From the NCBI GenBank assembly GCA_963707965.1, contig CAVPRR010000005.1, positions 124,001 through 188,000 on the forward strand: a DNA stretch of 64,000 nt, written 5' to 3'. The translations under genes and the position numbers were made by a program. The notes under the pieces were generated by a model. It was given only the letters and a program-made list of their open reading frames with translations, searched no databases and was not told the DNA's origin. The DNA comes from VRUE01 sp963707965. Its GTDB lineage: Bacteria; Actinomycetota; Thermoleophilia; Solirubrobacterales; 70-9. Below are positions 21,552 to 29,084 of the stretch, piece by piece (the first letter of the stretch is position 1; each line of letters begins with the position of its first letter).

Positions 21552-21580
21552 AGAAGCGGACGACGGGTCTCGAACCCGCG
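21552..21580. repeat. Direct repeat of the tRNA-Gly 3' end (candidate att site)
   Basis: These 29 bases are identical to 23284-23312, which covers the 3' end of the functional tRNA-Gly(CCC) gene plus three flanking bases. The rest of the tRNA is absent here. The pair brackets a 1.7-kb segment that contains the AAA ATPase gene, the usual sign of integration at a tRNA 3' end. Confidence 0.85.
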
Positions 21581-21648
21581 CCTTCGCCTCAAGTCCGAAC
21601 CTCTTAAGGCCCCCTCGCCTACAGAGAGCAGTCTAGGACAAGAGGCCG

Positions 21649-21892
21649 CTACAGCTGCATGTGCGGGCTCGACCAGCCGCTGACGAAGTCCACCGCGTCG
21701 AGTACCACGTCCTCGGCCTCAGCCCGGCCGTTGCCCCTCAACTCGATCCGCAGCGACTCCAGCTGCCCCAGAACCTCCGGTCGCGAGACGCCGTGCTCAA
21801 GCTCAGAGCGAACGAGTCGCGCATTCGGATCATCGGCTCTGACGAATGCAGAGCCTGGTGAAAGGCCGTGAGGATGTCCTCGTTGATCGCCC
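21649..21892 (-). pseudogene. Degenerate coding remnant downstream of the AAA ATPase
   Basis: On the minus strand one frame reads AINEDILTAFHQALHSSEP and then loses sense. A second frame continues with RLVRSELEHGVSRPEVLGQLESLRIEL and ends at 21649. Together they look like one small protein with a central frameshift, starting right after the ATPase stop. I cannot name the family. It might be the partner of the ATPase or the truncated end of a lost gene. Confidence 0.35.
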
Positions 21893-23089
21893 TTACCGTT
21901 TCTTAGCCGAGGTCTTGCGGGCGGCCCGGAAGGGCATCGACCGGCGCATGTATTCGTCAAAGCGAGGCACCGTGAAGTCGATGTAGCCGTAGTCCTCTGT
22001 GCTGTAGGCCAGACCCTTGGACAGCAGCTGCTGTCGGACCGGCGAGAGAGAGCTGGCCGGTTTGCCGAGCCGCTTGGCGACAGCACCGCTGCGATACGGC
22101 CCCTCGCCCAGGTCGGCCATCGCCCGCATGTATCGCTGCTCGTTGGCCGTCGCGCGCTGGATGCGAACCTCGTAGATACTGCGATCGAGGGCCGCCTGTG
22201 CCGCCGGCATCGCCTCCCGCACGACCTCAAGCGTTATCGGTGAGGCCTCGGCAAGGTTCCAGGTGTGCTTGCCGAGCTGCTGGATGTAGAAGGGATAGCC
22301 CTCGGTCCACTCCAACGCAGCGACAACGGCCTCCTCGGAGTATTCGACCCCGAGCTTGCCGGCGGGCCCCGCCAGCGCTTCGCGGGCATCCTCCTCGGGG
22401 AGATTGGCGATCGTTGGAAAGTCGAACAGCCGCTCGGCATAGGAGCGGGCCTCGCCGGAGAGGCGCGGGATCTGCGGCAAACCGGCAGCAGCGACCGTGA
22501 TCGGAAGCTGCTTCTGAGTCGAGCGGTGCAGAGCACTGATCATCGAGCGGTATTGGATCTCCTCGACAAATTGAACCTCGTCGAGGAAGAAGGCGATGCC
22601 GCCTCCCTTGTCCCGAGCCGCCTTGCCCAACTCGAGGAACAGCTCTGTGAGGTCGGTGGTGATCGTTCCCTCGGAGGCATCGCGCAGGTCGACCTGCAGC
22701 CCGAAACCGGCCGGCCCGGTCAGCTTGATCGCTCTCATTCCGCCCAAGGCTTCCCGAGCCCGCTGGCCGGCCCTCTCGCTCAGCTTGAGGCGGGCGAGCG
22801 AGCTTTCTGCGTCGCGGGCCAGGTTGTCCAGCAGGCTCGAGTCGGGGGTTAGCTCGTGGTAGTAGGTCAGAAAGCCCTGCGCCTCGGCCAGGTCCTCGAA
22901 GGCGTTCAGCAGCACGGTCTTGCCAACGCCCCGCAGGCCCTTGACGATCAAGCTCTGGTCGGTGGTGCCCTGCTTTAGCCGGGCGACCAGTATCTCGAAC
23001 TGTCGCAGCTCTCCCTGCCTGCCTGCCAGTTCAGAGGGACGCGAGCCCGCGTTGGGAGTGTATGGGTTAGAGACGGGGTCCACAGGCAC
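21893..23089 (-). CDS. AAA ATPase (archaeal-ATPase / Orc1-Cdc6-like) of an island at tRNA-Gly
   Basis: This 398-residue ATPase has Walker A GLRGVGKT at 51-58 and Walker B IAFFLDEVQF near 166-175. A sensor-like block AAGLPQIPRLSG follows, then a C-terminal winged helix (YRSGAVAKRLGKPASSLSPVRQQLLSKGL). This plan fits the ATP-binding proteins often found alone on mobile or defence-type segments; the partner and task are unknown. It is AT-richer upstream, with an inverted repeat at 23092-23131, and it lies between two 29-bp copies of the tRNA-Gly 3' end. No integrase is visible. Confidence 0.85.
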   Translation of the reverse strand: MPVDPVSNPYTPNAGSRPSELAGRQGELRQFEILVARLKQGTTDQSLIVKGLRGVGKTVLLNAFEDLAEAQGFLTYYHELTPDSSLLDNLARDAESSLARLKLSERAGQRAREALGGMRAIKLTGPAGFGLQVDLRDASEGTITTDLTELFLELGKAARDKGGGIAFFLDEVQFVEEIQYRSMISALHRSTQKQLPITVAAAGLPQIPRLSGEARSYAERLFDFPTIANLPEEDAREALAGPAGKLGVEYSEEAVVAALEWTEGYPFYIQQLGKHTWNLAEASPITLEVVREAMPAAQAALDRSIYEVRIQRATANEQRYMRAMADLGEGPYRSGAVAKRLGKPASSLSPVRQQLLSKGLAYSTEDYGYIDFTVPRFDEYMRRSMPFRAARKTSAKKR

Positions 23090-23091
23090 GA

Positions 23092-23131
23092 ATATAGCAA
23101 GTTATCTGTACTTATAGGGAGATTGCTATAT
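23092..23131 (-). promoter_or_regulatory. AT-rich inverted repeat at the AAA ATPase promoter
   Basis: ATATAGCAA and TTGCTATAT are perfect 9-bp complements separated by 22 bp, beginning 3 bp before the ATPase start. The segment is much more AT-rich than the window, and several TTATA-like words lie around it. It may be the promoter and an autoregulatory operator. Confidence 0.5.
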
Positions 23132-23286
23132 CTAGTTATATCTCACGATAGCCGTCCGGTCGCGCGCAGCTCGCTCTCCCAGCGAGGCCCACCTGGCCCC
23201 GTCAGCGAGGAATGGCCCAGAGCCAAGTTCTCAACGGGTCTCGAACCCGGCCCCAACGAAGAATTTGGCCCTGCAAAGGCGTTAGA

Positions 23287-23359
23287 AGCGGACGACGGGT
23301 CTCGAACCCGCGACCTCGAGCTTGGGAAGCTCGCGCTCTACCAGCTGAGCTACGTCCGC
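23287..23359 (-). tRNA. tRNA-Gly (anticodon CCC)
   Basis: On the minus strand the acceptor stem GCGGACG pairs with CGTCCGC. The D-loop is AGCTCAGCTGGTAGAGC. The anticodon loop TTCCCAA between CGAGC and GCTCG gives CCC. The T-arm is GGGTTCGAGACCC and the discriminator is T. CCA is not encoded. Its 3' end is duplicated at 21552-21580 and, in degraded form, at 18511-18533. Confidence 0.95.
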
Positions 23360-23496
23360 GCGGTTGGAATTGCTGATTCCAAAGCGATTCTATGCTGCCA
23401 ACAGGAATCCCTGCGCGTGCTGCAGGCGGGTGTCCCGCGCTTGACCCAAATGCGAACAGGGACGGGTGGGCGCAGGCATACCCCGCCCCTCGCCGT

Positions 23497-24468
23497 TCAT
23501 GCGACTACAGAAGGCACCGCGAAGCGCTTCGAGTTACCGGCGCGCAGGTGGACGATCTGGCCCTCCGCCAGCTCCAGCTCCTGAAGCTCGGTGCGCGTCA
23601 GCTGCGCCCAGACCTCGGTGCCATCGCCGAGGACGAACTCGACCCGAACCTCGAAGCCAAGGGCAACGATCCGCTCCACCATCCCCTCCTCGCTGTCCTG
23701 GTTGGGATGGCGGGCGATCTCCATGTCGTGCGGGCGCACCAGGTGTCCGCCGATCCGGTTCACCTCGCCTACGAAGCTCATCACGAACTCACTTGCGGGC
23801 TCGTCGTAGAGGGCGGCGGGCGGTCCGCTCTGCTCAACCCGACCGTCGCTCATCACGACCAGCTGCTCGGCCACGTCCATCGCCTCCTCCTGGTCGTGGG
23901 TGACGAAGATGGTCGTGACGTGCATCTCGTCGTGCAGGCGCCGCAGCCAGGCACGCAGATCCTTGCGCACGCGGGCGTCGAGAGCCCCGAACGGCTCGTC
24001 CAGCAGCAGAACCCTCGGCTCGACCGCGAGCGCCCTGGCCAGCGCCATGCGCTGGCGCTGCCCGCCCGAGAGCTGGGAGGGCAGCCGCTCGGCGAGGCCG
24101 TCGAGCTGGACCAGCTCGAGCAGCTCGTGGACCCGCTTGGCGACAGCGGGCTTGCTCCACTTGCGGATCTTCAGGCCGAACGCCACGTTGTCGAACACGC
24201 TCATGTGCTTGAAGGCAGCGTAGTGCTGGAAGACGAATCCGACCCCGCGCTTCTGGGCCGGCCGCGTGGAGACGTCCTCACCGCCGATCAGGACCCGGCC
24301 GGCGTCCAGCGTCTCCAGCCCCGCGATCGCGCGCAAAAGCGTCGACTTGCCGCTGCCGCTGGGGCCGAGCAGGGCCGTCAGCGATCCATCGGGCACGTCT
24401 ATCGATACGTCGTCGAGCGCCTGAAAGTCACCGAAGCGCTTGTGCGCTCCCTCGACTGCGATAGCCAT
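23497..24468 (-). CDS. cysA: Sulfate/thiosulfate ABC transporter ATPase CysA
   Basis: The 323-residue ATPase powers sulfate import. Walker A GPSGSGKST is at 35-43, the signature LSGGQRQRMALARAL near 133, Walker B VLLLDEPFGALD, and the switch histidine in VTHDQEEAM. A C-terminal TOBE-like regulatory region follows (HLVRPHDMEI, EVWAQLTRTELQELEL). It is the last gene of the run sulfate-binding protein, CysT, CysW, CysA. Its ATG overlaps the cysW stop by one base. Confidence 0.93.
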   Translation of the reverse strand: MAIAVEGAHKRFGDFQALDDVSIDVPDGSLTALLGPSGSGKSTLLRAIAGLETLDAGRVLIGGEDVSTRPAQKRGVGFVFQHYAAFKHMSVFDNVAFGLKIRKWSKPAVAKRVHELLELVQLDGLAERLPSQLSGGQRQRMALARALAVEPRVLLLDEPFGALDARVRKDLRAWLRRLHDEMHVTTIFVTHDQEEAMDVAEQLVVMSDGRVEQSGPPAALYDEPASEFVMSFVGEVNRIGGHLVRPHDMEIARHPNQDSEEGMVERIVALGFEVRVEFVLGDGTEVWAQLTRTELQELELAEGQIVHLRAGNSKRFAVPSVVA

Positions 24469-25268
24469 CAGGCGTCCTCCTTTCCTTTCAAGAGGTTCAT
24501 TGCGAGCAGGGTTGAGAAGGCGAGCAGGGCGAGCAGGACCGAGGCGGCGTAGGCCGCCGGGAACTGGAACTGCTCGAAGGCCTTGGAGACGAAGATCGGC
24601 AGCGTTTCCGTCTGGCCGGAGATCTTCCCGGAGACGATCGAGACGGCGCCGAACTCGCCGAGCACGCGGGCGGTGCTGATCACGATCCCGTAGGCGACGC
24701 CCCAGCGGATCGCCGGCAGCGTCACCCGCCAGAAGGTCTGCCAGGCGCCGGCGCCGAGCGTCGAGGCGGCCTCCTCCTGCTCGGTGCCGATCTCCTGCAG
24801 CACCGGCACCGTCTCTCTGACCACGAACGGCAGCGAAACGAAGACGCTCGCGAGAACCATCCCCGGGACCGCGAAGAGGATCTTGAAGCCGGCTTCGCCA
24901 ATTCCGGCGAACCAGCCGCCGAGGCCGTAGAGGAGGAACAGCGAGAGGCCGATCACGACCGGGGAGACCGCGAACGGGAGGTTGATCACCGCGTCAATCA
25001 GGACGTTGCCGCGCCAGCGGTGGCGGACGAGGAGGATCGCGCAGGCGACGCCGAAGATGGCGTTGAGCGGGACCGCGATCGCGACCATCAGCAGGGTCAG
25101 CTCGAGGGCGTGGATCGCGTTCTGCGACGCGATCGCTTCGATCGGCGCCGAAAGCCCGTGTTCGAAGGTCTTGTAGAAGATCATCCCGACCGGGGCCAGC
25201 AGCAGGACGAGCAGGTAGCCGAGCCCCAGAGTGCGCAGCCCCCAGCGACTCTTCGCCGAGGCCCTCAT
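24468..25268 (-). CDS. cysW: Sulfate ABC transporter permease CysW
   Basis: A 266-residue inner-membrane permease with about six helices. It carries the EAA loop that contacts the ATPase (QEEAASTLGAGAWQTFWRVTLP near 180-201) and the family block ARVLGEFGAVSIVSGKISGQTETLP, which separates sulfate permeases from other importers. Its start overlaps the cysT stop by 4 bp. It pairs with CysT to form the channel. Confidence 0.92.
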   Translation of the reverse strand: MRASAKSRWGLRTLGLGYLLVLLLAPVGMIFYKTFEHGLSAPIEAIASQNAIHALELTLLMVAIAVPLNAIFGVACAILLVRHRWRGNVLIDAVINLPFAVSPVVIGLSLFLLYGLGGWFAGIGEAGFKILFAVPGMVLASVFVSLPFVVRETVPVLQEIGTEQEEAASTLGAGAWQTFWRVTLPAIRWGVAYGIVISTARVLGEFGAVSIVSGKISGQTETLPIFVSKAFEQFQFPAAYAASVLLALLAFSTLLAMNLLKGKEDA

Positions 25269-26068
25269 CGGCGAACCGCCCAGCGCTGAGCGAGGCTGAC
25301 GATGGCGAGCAGCACCAGCGACGCGACGAGCAGGACCACCGACTCGGCCGCCGCACCGGTGTTGTTGCCGGATTCGACCTGGCTGAAGATGAAGACCGAG
25401 GAGACCTGGGTCTCGAAGGGGATATTGCCGCTCAGCAGGACAAGCGAGCCGAACTCGCCGAGTGCCCGCGCGAAGGCGAGGGCGACGCCGGCGGCGATAC
25501 CCGGCAGCAGGTTGGGGAAGATGATGCGGCGGAAGATCGTCATCCCGCCGGCCCCGAGCGAGGCCGCGGCTTCCTCCATCTCGCGGTCCATCTCCAACAG
25601 CAGCGGCTGCACGGCGCGAACGACGAACGGCAGCGTCACGAAGAGCAGTGCGACGACCACCCCGACGCGGGTGAAGGCGATGTCGACGCCGACCGGGCTG
25701 TCGGTGCCGTAGAGGGTGAGGATGGTGAGCCCGGCGACGATCGTCGGCAGCGCGAACGGCAGGTCGATGAAGGCGTTTACGACCGTCTTGCCGGGGAACT
25801 CGTCGCGGACCAGGATCCAGGCGACAATCGTGCCGAAGACCGCGTTGATCGCAACGACGATCAGCGAGGCGATCACGGTCAGCTTCAGCGCCGCCATCGC
25901 CTGGTCGCCGGTGACCGTGTCCCAGAAGGCCGAGGCGCCGCCTTCGAGCGAGGTCGAGACGACGGCGGCCATTGGCAGCAGGACGATGATGCTGAGGTAG
26001 AGCGTGACCATGCCGCGGCCGGCCCGGACGCCAGCAGCGTCCCTGGGCCCGGAGCGCTCCCCGGACAC
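25265..26068 (-). CDS. cysT: Sulfate ABC transporter permease CysT
   Basis: A 267-residue permease, first of the two membrane subunits. Landmarks are DLPFALPTIVAGLTILTLYG, the EAA loop MEEAAASLGAGGMTIFRRIIFP, and ARALGEFGSLVLLSGNIPFETQ. The first ~18 residues are polar and may be an over-extended start; a GTG/ATG nearer the first helix is possible. It follows the binding protein gene by 61 bp. Confidence 0.92.
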   Translation of the reverse strand: MSGERSGPRDAAGVRAGRGMVTLYLSIIVLLPMAAVVSTSLEGGASAFWDTVTGDQAMAALKLTVIASLIVVAINAVFGTIVAWILVRDEFPGKTVVNAFIDLPFALPTIVAGLTILTLYGTDSPVGVDIAFTRVGVVVALLFVTLPFVVRAVQPLLLEMDREMEEAAASLGAGGMTIFRRIIFPNLLPGIAAGVALAFARALGEFGSLVLLSGNIPFETQVSSVFIFSQVESGNNTGAAAESVVLLVASLVLLAIVSLAQRWAVRR

Positions 26069-26129
26069 GACCCCGCCCCCGGGTAGGAGGAACCCTGGCC
26101 CGGGGGCGGTGAGGGCGCCACTGTGGGAC

Positions 26130-27158
26130 TCAGCCGGCAGTGGAGACCCCCAGTTCTTCCTCGATCTTGGTGACCGAACCGGTTCCTTCTTCGAAGAATT
26201 CGTCCTTCACCTTTTCCCAGCCGCCGAACCTGGCGATCTTGAAGAGGCCCTTCGGGGTTGGATACTGCTTCGGGTCGAGGAGCTTCTCGTTGACCGGGCG
26301 GTAGCCGTTTTCGGCCCACAGTTCCTGGCCGGCGTCCGACCACAGGTAGTCGACGAACTTCTGCGCCTCGGGCGAAGCTTCCTTGGTCACCGCGATCGGG
26401 GTTTCGATCAGGATCGTGTTGTCGGGGATGACGTATTCGATGTCTTCACCGGCGTTTTCGGCGTTGATCGCCTCGTTCTCGTAGGAGAGCAGGACGTCGC
26501 CCTGCCCCTGGGTGAAGGCGGTCAGCGCGTCGCGGCCGCTGGCCGGCTGCACCTCGGTCTTCGCGAGGGCGGTCTTCACCGCGTCGAGGGCCTGGGCGGG
26601 CGAGCGGCCCTCCTCGATCTGGGACCCGTAGACGGCCATGATGTTCCAGCGGGCCGACCCCGAACTGAAGGGATTGGGCGTGATAATGCTGACGTCCCTG
26701 TTCAGCAGGTCGTCGAAGGACTCGATCCCGTCCGGGTTGCCCTTGCGGACGACGAAGACGACCACCGAGTTCTCGCCGATCCCGTCGTAGGGCTGCCTGC
26801 TCCAACTCGCGGCGACCTGGCCCTCTTCGACCAGCCTGGTCATGTCGCTGGCGATCGAGAAGTGGACGACGTCCGCGGGCTGGCCAGCCGCTACCGCGCG
26901 GCTCTGGTCGCCGGAGGCGCCAAAGGAGTTGCTGAAGCTGACGCCGGAGCCGTCGGGGGTTCCCTGGAACCCGGGCTCGAGCGCTTCTTCGTAGACGGTC
27001 TGCGGAGTCGAGTAGCCGACCACGTCGATCTTGCCTCCGCCCTCGCCCGATGACGGATCGCTGCCGCCGCAGCCCGCCGCGACCACGGCCGCCGTCGCCA
27101 CCAGCGCGGCCGCCAGGCCAAGTACGGAGCTCTTCCTGCCTTTGACGAGGCTGGTCAT
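26130..27158 (-). CDS. Sulfate-binding lipoprotein of the ABC transporter
   Basis: The 342-residue protein has a lipoprotein signal (hydrophobic run then VVAAGCGGS), so it should be anchored by a lipidated Cys near 30. The mature part carries Sbp/CysP landmarks: DVVGYSTPQTVYEEAL, VSFSNSFGASGDQSRAV, ITPNPFSSGSARWN and VDYLWSDAGQELWAENGYRPV. It captures sulfate for CysTWA. The start at 27158 is set by the signal peptide. A possible promoter lies upstream on the minus strand (TTGACT, then GCTAAG 17 bp on). The gene upstream encodes an Rrf2 regulator. Confidence 0.92.
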   Translation of the reverse strand: MTSLVKGRKSSVLGLAAALVATAAVVAAGCGGSDPSSGEGGGKIDVVGYSTPQTVYEEALEPGFQGTPDGSGVSFSNSFGASGDQSRAVAAGQPADVVHFSIASDMTRLVEEGQVAASWSRQPYDGIGENSVVVFVVRKGNPDGIESFDDLLNRDVSIITPNPFSSGSARWNIMAVYGSQIEEGRSPAQALDAVKTALAKTEVQPASGRDALTAFTQGQGDVLLSYENEAINAENAGEDIEYVIPDNTILIETPIAVTKEASPEAQKFVDYLWSDAGQELWAENGYRPVNEKLLDPKQYPTPKGLFKIARFGGWEKVKDEFFEEGTGSVTKIEEELGVSTAG

Positions 27159-27282
27159 CAGATTTCCCTGCTTTCCTATGAAGTTAGTTGGAATAGAGGC
27201 CGGCGGCACCTTAGCACACACTCGATCAGCAAAGTCAAGAAGACAGCTTGACCACCTCGCTGCCCGGCAACCGCAGCCGCTC

Positions 27283-27440
27283 AGCCTCAATCATCCGAAA
27301 TCGGCGAGGCCCTCCGCTTCGCAGGCCGAGTCGGGGGACGATTCCCGCTCACCCAGGTAGTGGTGCTACCTGGGTGGAGGGATTCGGTCCGACGAAGGGA
27401 TGCGGAGTGCAGAGGCCGGCGAGATCGGGGGGTCGAGGCT
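27283..27440. repeat. Stop-codon hairpin element, copy 1
   Basis: A 158-bp imperfect long hairpin with termini AGCCTCAATCATCCGA and TCGGGGGGTCGAGGCT. It has a perfect apical stem-loop (CACCCAGGTAG, TGGTG, CTACCTGGGTG) shared with copies at 40295 and 48074. On the + strand it is flanked on both sides by TCA; the right-hand TCA is the complement of the TGA stop of the Rrf2 gene. It separates that gene from the sulfate-binding protein gene. Confidence 0.85.
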
Positions 27441-27895
27441 CAGTGGGGCTCCCAGACCTCCGGCGCCTCGGTGAGCGCCAGCACCCCGGCGGGCAGCTCG
27501 CCACTGACGATGTCGGCCAGCGTCACCGACTCCAACACCGCGCGCATGTTGGCCCGAAGCGCGATCCAGACCTCCTGCAGCGGAGCGGCGACACCGGGGA
27601 AGGTGACCTCCCCGGGTCGCGCCGAGCGGATGCTCGCGATCGGCCCCTCGACCGTGCGGATCACCTCGGCGAGCGTGATGTCCTCGGGCGGCCGGGCGAG
27701 CCAGTAGCCACCCTCCGCCCCACGTTGGCTGCGCACGATCCCCGCCTGGCGCAACTCGCCGAGGATGTTCTCCAGAAAGCGCAGCGGTATGTCCTGAGCG
27801 GCGGCTATGGCGTCGCCCTTGACCGGCCCCTCTCCCGCGGCCGCCAACTCGACCACCCCCCGCACCGCGTAGTCGACCTTGGCCGTAACGTGCAT
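27440..27895 (-). CDS. Rrf2-family transcriptional regulator
   Basis: A 151-residue Rrf2 protein with the winged-helix start KVDYAVRGVVELA, the IPLRFLENILGELRQAGIVRSQRGAEGGYWLARP block, and the usual dimer helix ending. The three-cysteine Fe-S ligand set of IscR/NsrR is absent: I see no cysteine at all. It is therefore more like the cysteine-metabolism (CymR-like) branch. Lying just upstream of sulfate uptake genes on the same strand, it is a plausible regulator of them, although a hairpin element separates the two. Confidence 0.88.
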   Translation of the reverse strand: MHVTAKVDYAVRGVVELAAAGEGPVKGDAIAAAQDIPLRFLENILGELRQAGIVRSQRGAEGGYWLARPPEDITLAEVIRTVEGPIASIRSARPGEVTFPGVAAPLQEVWIALRANMRAVLESVTLADIVSGELPAGVLALTEAPEVWEPH

Positions 27896-27931
27896 CGCGC
27901 CCCCATCATTTCACCGACAGCGCCGCCATGA

Positions 27932-27987
27932 GACTGGGCGTCCAACACACGGGACTGGGCGTCTAACACACGGGACTGGGCGTCCAG
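27932..27987. repeat. 21-bp tandem repeat, 2.7 units
   Basis: Units of GACTGGGCGTCCAACACACGG begin at 27932, 27953 (one C-to-T change) and 27974 (partial). The last unit continues into a hairpin (GGCGTCCA, loop, TGGACGCC). The array occupies most of the 152-bp gap between the divergent rrf2-like and ccmG genes. Confidence 0.9.
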
Positions 27988-28047
27988 ATGTGGACGCCTG
28001 AGGCCCATCGGCGCGGTGAGGGCTGAGGGCCCTAATCTCCCAACCCC

Positions 28048-28569
28048 GTGAGCGCCCGTGCATTCGTCGCCTTCCTCGGCGTGCTGGCCGTGGTCGGCCT
28101 GCTCGGCTTCGGCCTGCTCAGCAAGAGCAAGACCAGTCTCGCCGTGGGCGACCCGGTGCCTGACCGCGAGCTGCCGGTGCTCGACGGCACGGGCGAAGGC
28201 GAGATCGCCGACTATCGCGGCCACTGGGTGCTGGTCAACCTCTGGGCCTCCTGGTGCGTGCCCTGCCGCACAGAGGCACCGGTGCTCAACCGCTTCGCCC
28301 GGCGTTACCGCAGCCACAATGTGAGGGTGCTCGGCATCGACGTGCAGGACAACAGCGACGACGCGCTCGCCTTCCTGCGCAGCTATGGGATCGCGTACCC
28401 GCAGCTGCGCTCGGTCGGCGCCGAGCGCAGCGAAGCCTTCGGCTCCACCGGCGTGCCGGAGAACTTCCTCGTCGACCCGCAGGGGAAGCTGGCGTTCATC
28501 AGGCGCGGCCCGGTCGACGAGAGGATCCTCGAGGGACAGGTGGTCCCGATCATCGAGGGGTCGCAATGA
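28048..28569 (+). CDS. ccmG: Thiol:disulfide protein CcmG/TlpA-like
   Basis: A 173-residue membrane-anchored thioredoxin-fold protein. It has an N-terminal helix (about 5-24), then VGDPVPDRELPVLDG and the redox motif WCVPC in LWASWCVPCRTEAP. The cis-proline block GVPENFLVDPQGKLAFI closes the fold. In cytochrome c maturation it reduces the haem-binding cysteines of apocytochrome. Its TGA overlaps the ATG of ccmH. The GTG start lies just after a gap with a tandem repeat. Confidence 0.9.
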   Translation: MSARAFVAFLGVLAVVGLLGFGLLSKSKTSLAVGDPVPDRELPVLDGTGEGEIADYRGHWVLVNLWASWCVPCRTEAPVLNRFARRYRSHNVRVLGIDVQDNSDDALAFLRSYGIAYPQLRSVGAERSEAFGSTGVPENFLVDPQGKLAFIRRGPVDERILEGQVVPIIEGSQ

Positions 28570-29066
28570 AGCCGCGTGCCGCCCTGACGGCGCTGCTGGC
28601 CCTGACCGCGCTGGTGGTCGCGCTCCTCGTCGCTCCCGCCTCGGCGGCCACGCCGCAGACCACCCTGCCCGATGTCGAAGACGAGGTCATGTGCCCGATC
28701 TGCGGCACGCTTCTGGAGCTGTCCCAATCCCCGCAGGCCCTGCGCGAGCGAGCCTTCGTCGCCAGGCTGATCGCCAGGGGCAGGACGAAGGCGGAGATCA
28801 AGGACGCGCTGGTCGCGCAGTACGGCGTGGAGGTCCTGGCGCTGCCCAGGGGATCCGGGTTCGAGCTCTCCGCCTACCTGGTCCCGGCGATCGCCTTCGC
28901 GATCGCCGCGGTGGCGCTCGGCATCGGGATCCGGCGATGGCGCCGGGCGGGGCTTCCAGCCCACTCCGAGACGTCCGGCGCGCCCGGGCCACGGCCCGCC
29001 GCGCCCGGGCCACAGGGGGAGGAGGCAGACCGGCTCAATGCCGATCTGGCCCGCTACGACCTCTGA
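28566..29066 (+). CDS. ccmH: Cytochrome c maturation protein CcmH
   Basis: A 166-residue protein with a signal peptide, the redox domain with the motif MCPICGTLLELSQSP near 42-56 (CPIC being the active pair), and a membrane helix near 105-125. CcmH keeps apocytochrome thiols reduced with CcmG. The helix is followed by a proline/glycine-rich cytoplasmic tail ending in ADRLNADLARYDL, a sequence typical of the start of CcmI-type regions. It overlaps ccmG by 4 bp. ccmE and ccmF lie 14 kb away. Confidence 0.9.
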   Translation: MKPRAALTALLALTALVVALLVAPASAATPQTTLPDVEDEVMCPICGTLLELSQSPQALRERAFVARLIARGRTKAEIKDALVAQYGVEVLALPRGSGFELSAYLVPAIAFAIAAVALGIGIRRWRRAGLPAHSETSGAPGPRPAAPGPQGEEADRLNADLARYDL

Positions 29067-29084
29067 GCTACGACGTCTGAGGCC

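Noticed and set aside
21552..21580. A second tRNA-Gly gene
   Set aside because: Only the acceptor/T-arm side is present; the anticodon and D-arms are missing, so it is a fragment, not a gene.
18297..21683. A 1128-codon open frame on the + strand
   Set aside because: It runs antisense to secreted paralogue B, has no domain character, and is dominated by Arg, Gly and Ala, as expected for a GC-rich shadow frame.
23229..23250. A further tRNA-Gly fragment (ACGGGTCTCGAACCCG)
   Set aside because: The 16-bp match covers only the self-complementary T-arm motif, which recurs easily; without more flanking identity I do not count it as an att copy.
27240..27282. A SAM-type riboswitch suggested by TGCCCGGCAACC near sulfate genes
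   Set aside because: Only one short block matches, it is on the strand opposite to the transport genes, and no kink-turn or closing stem is found.
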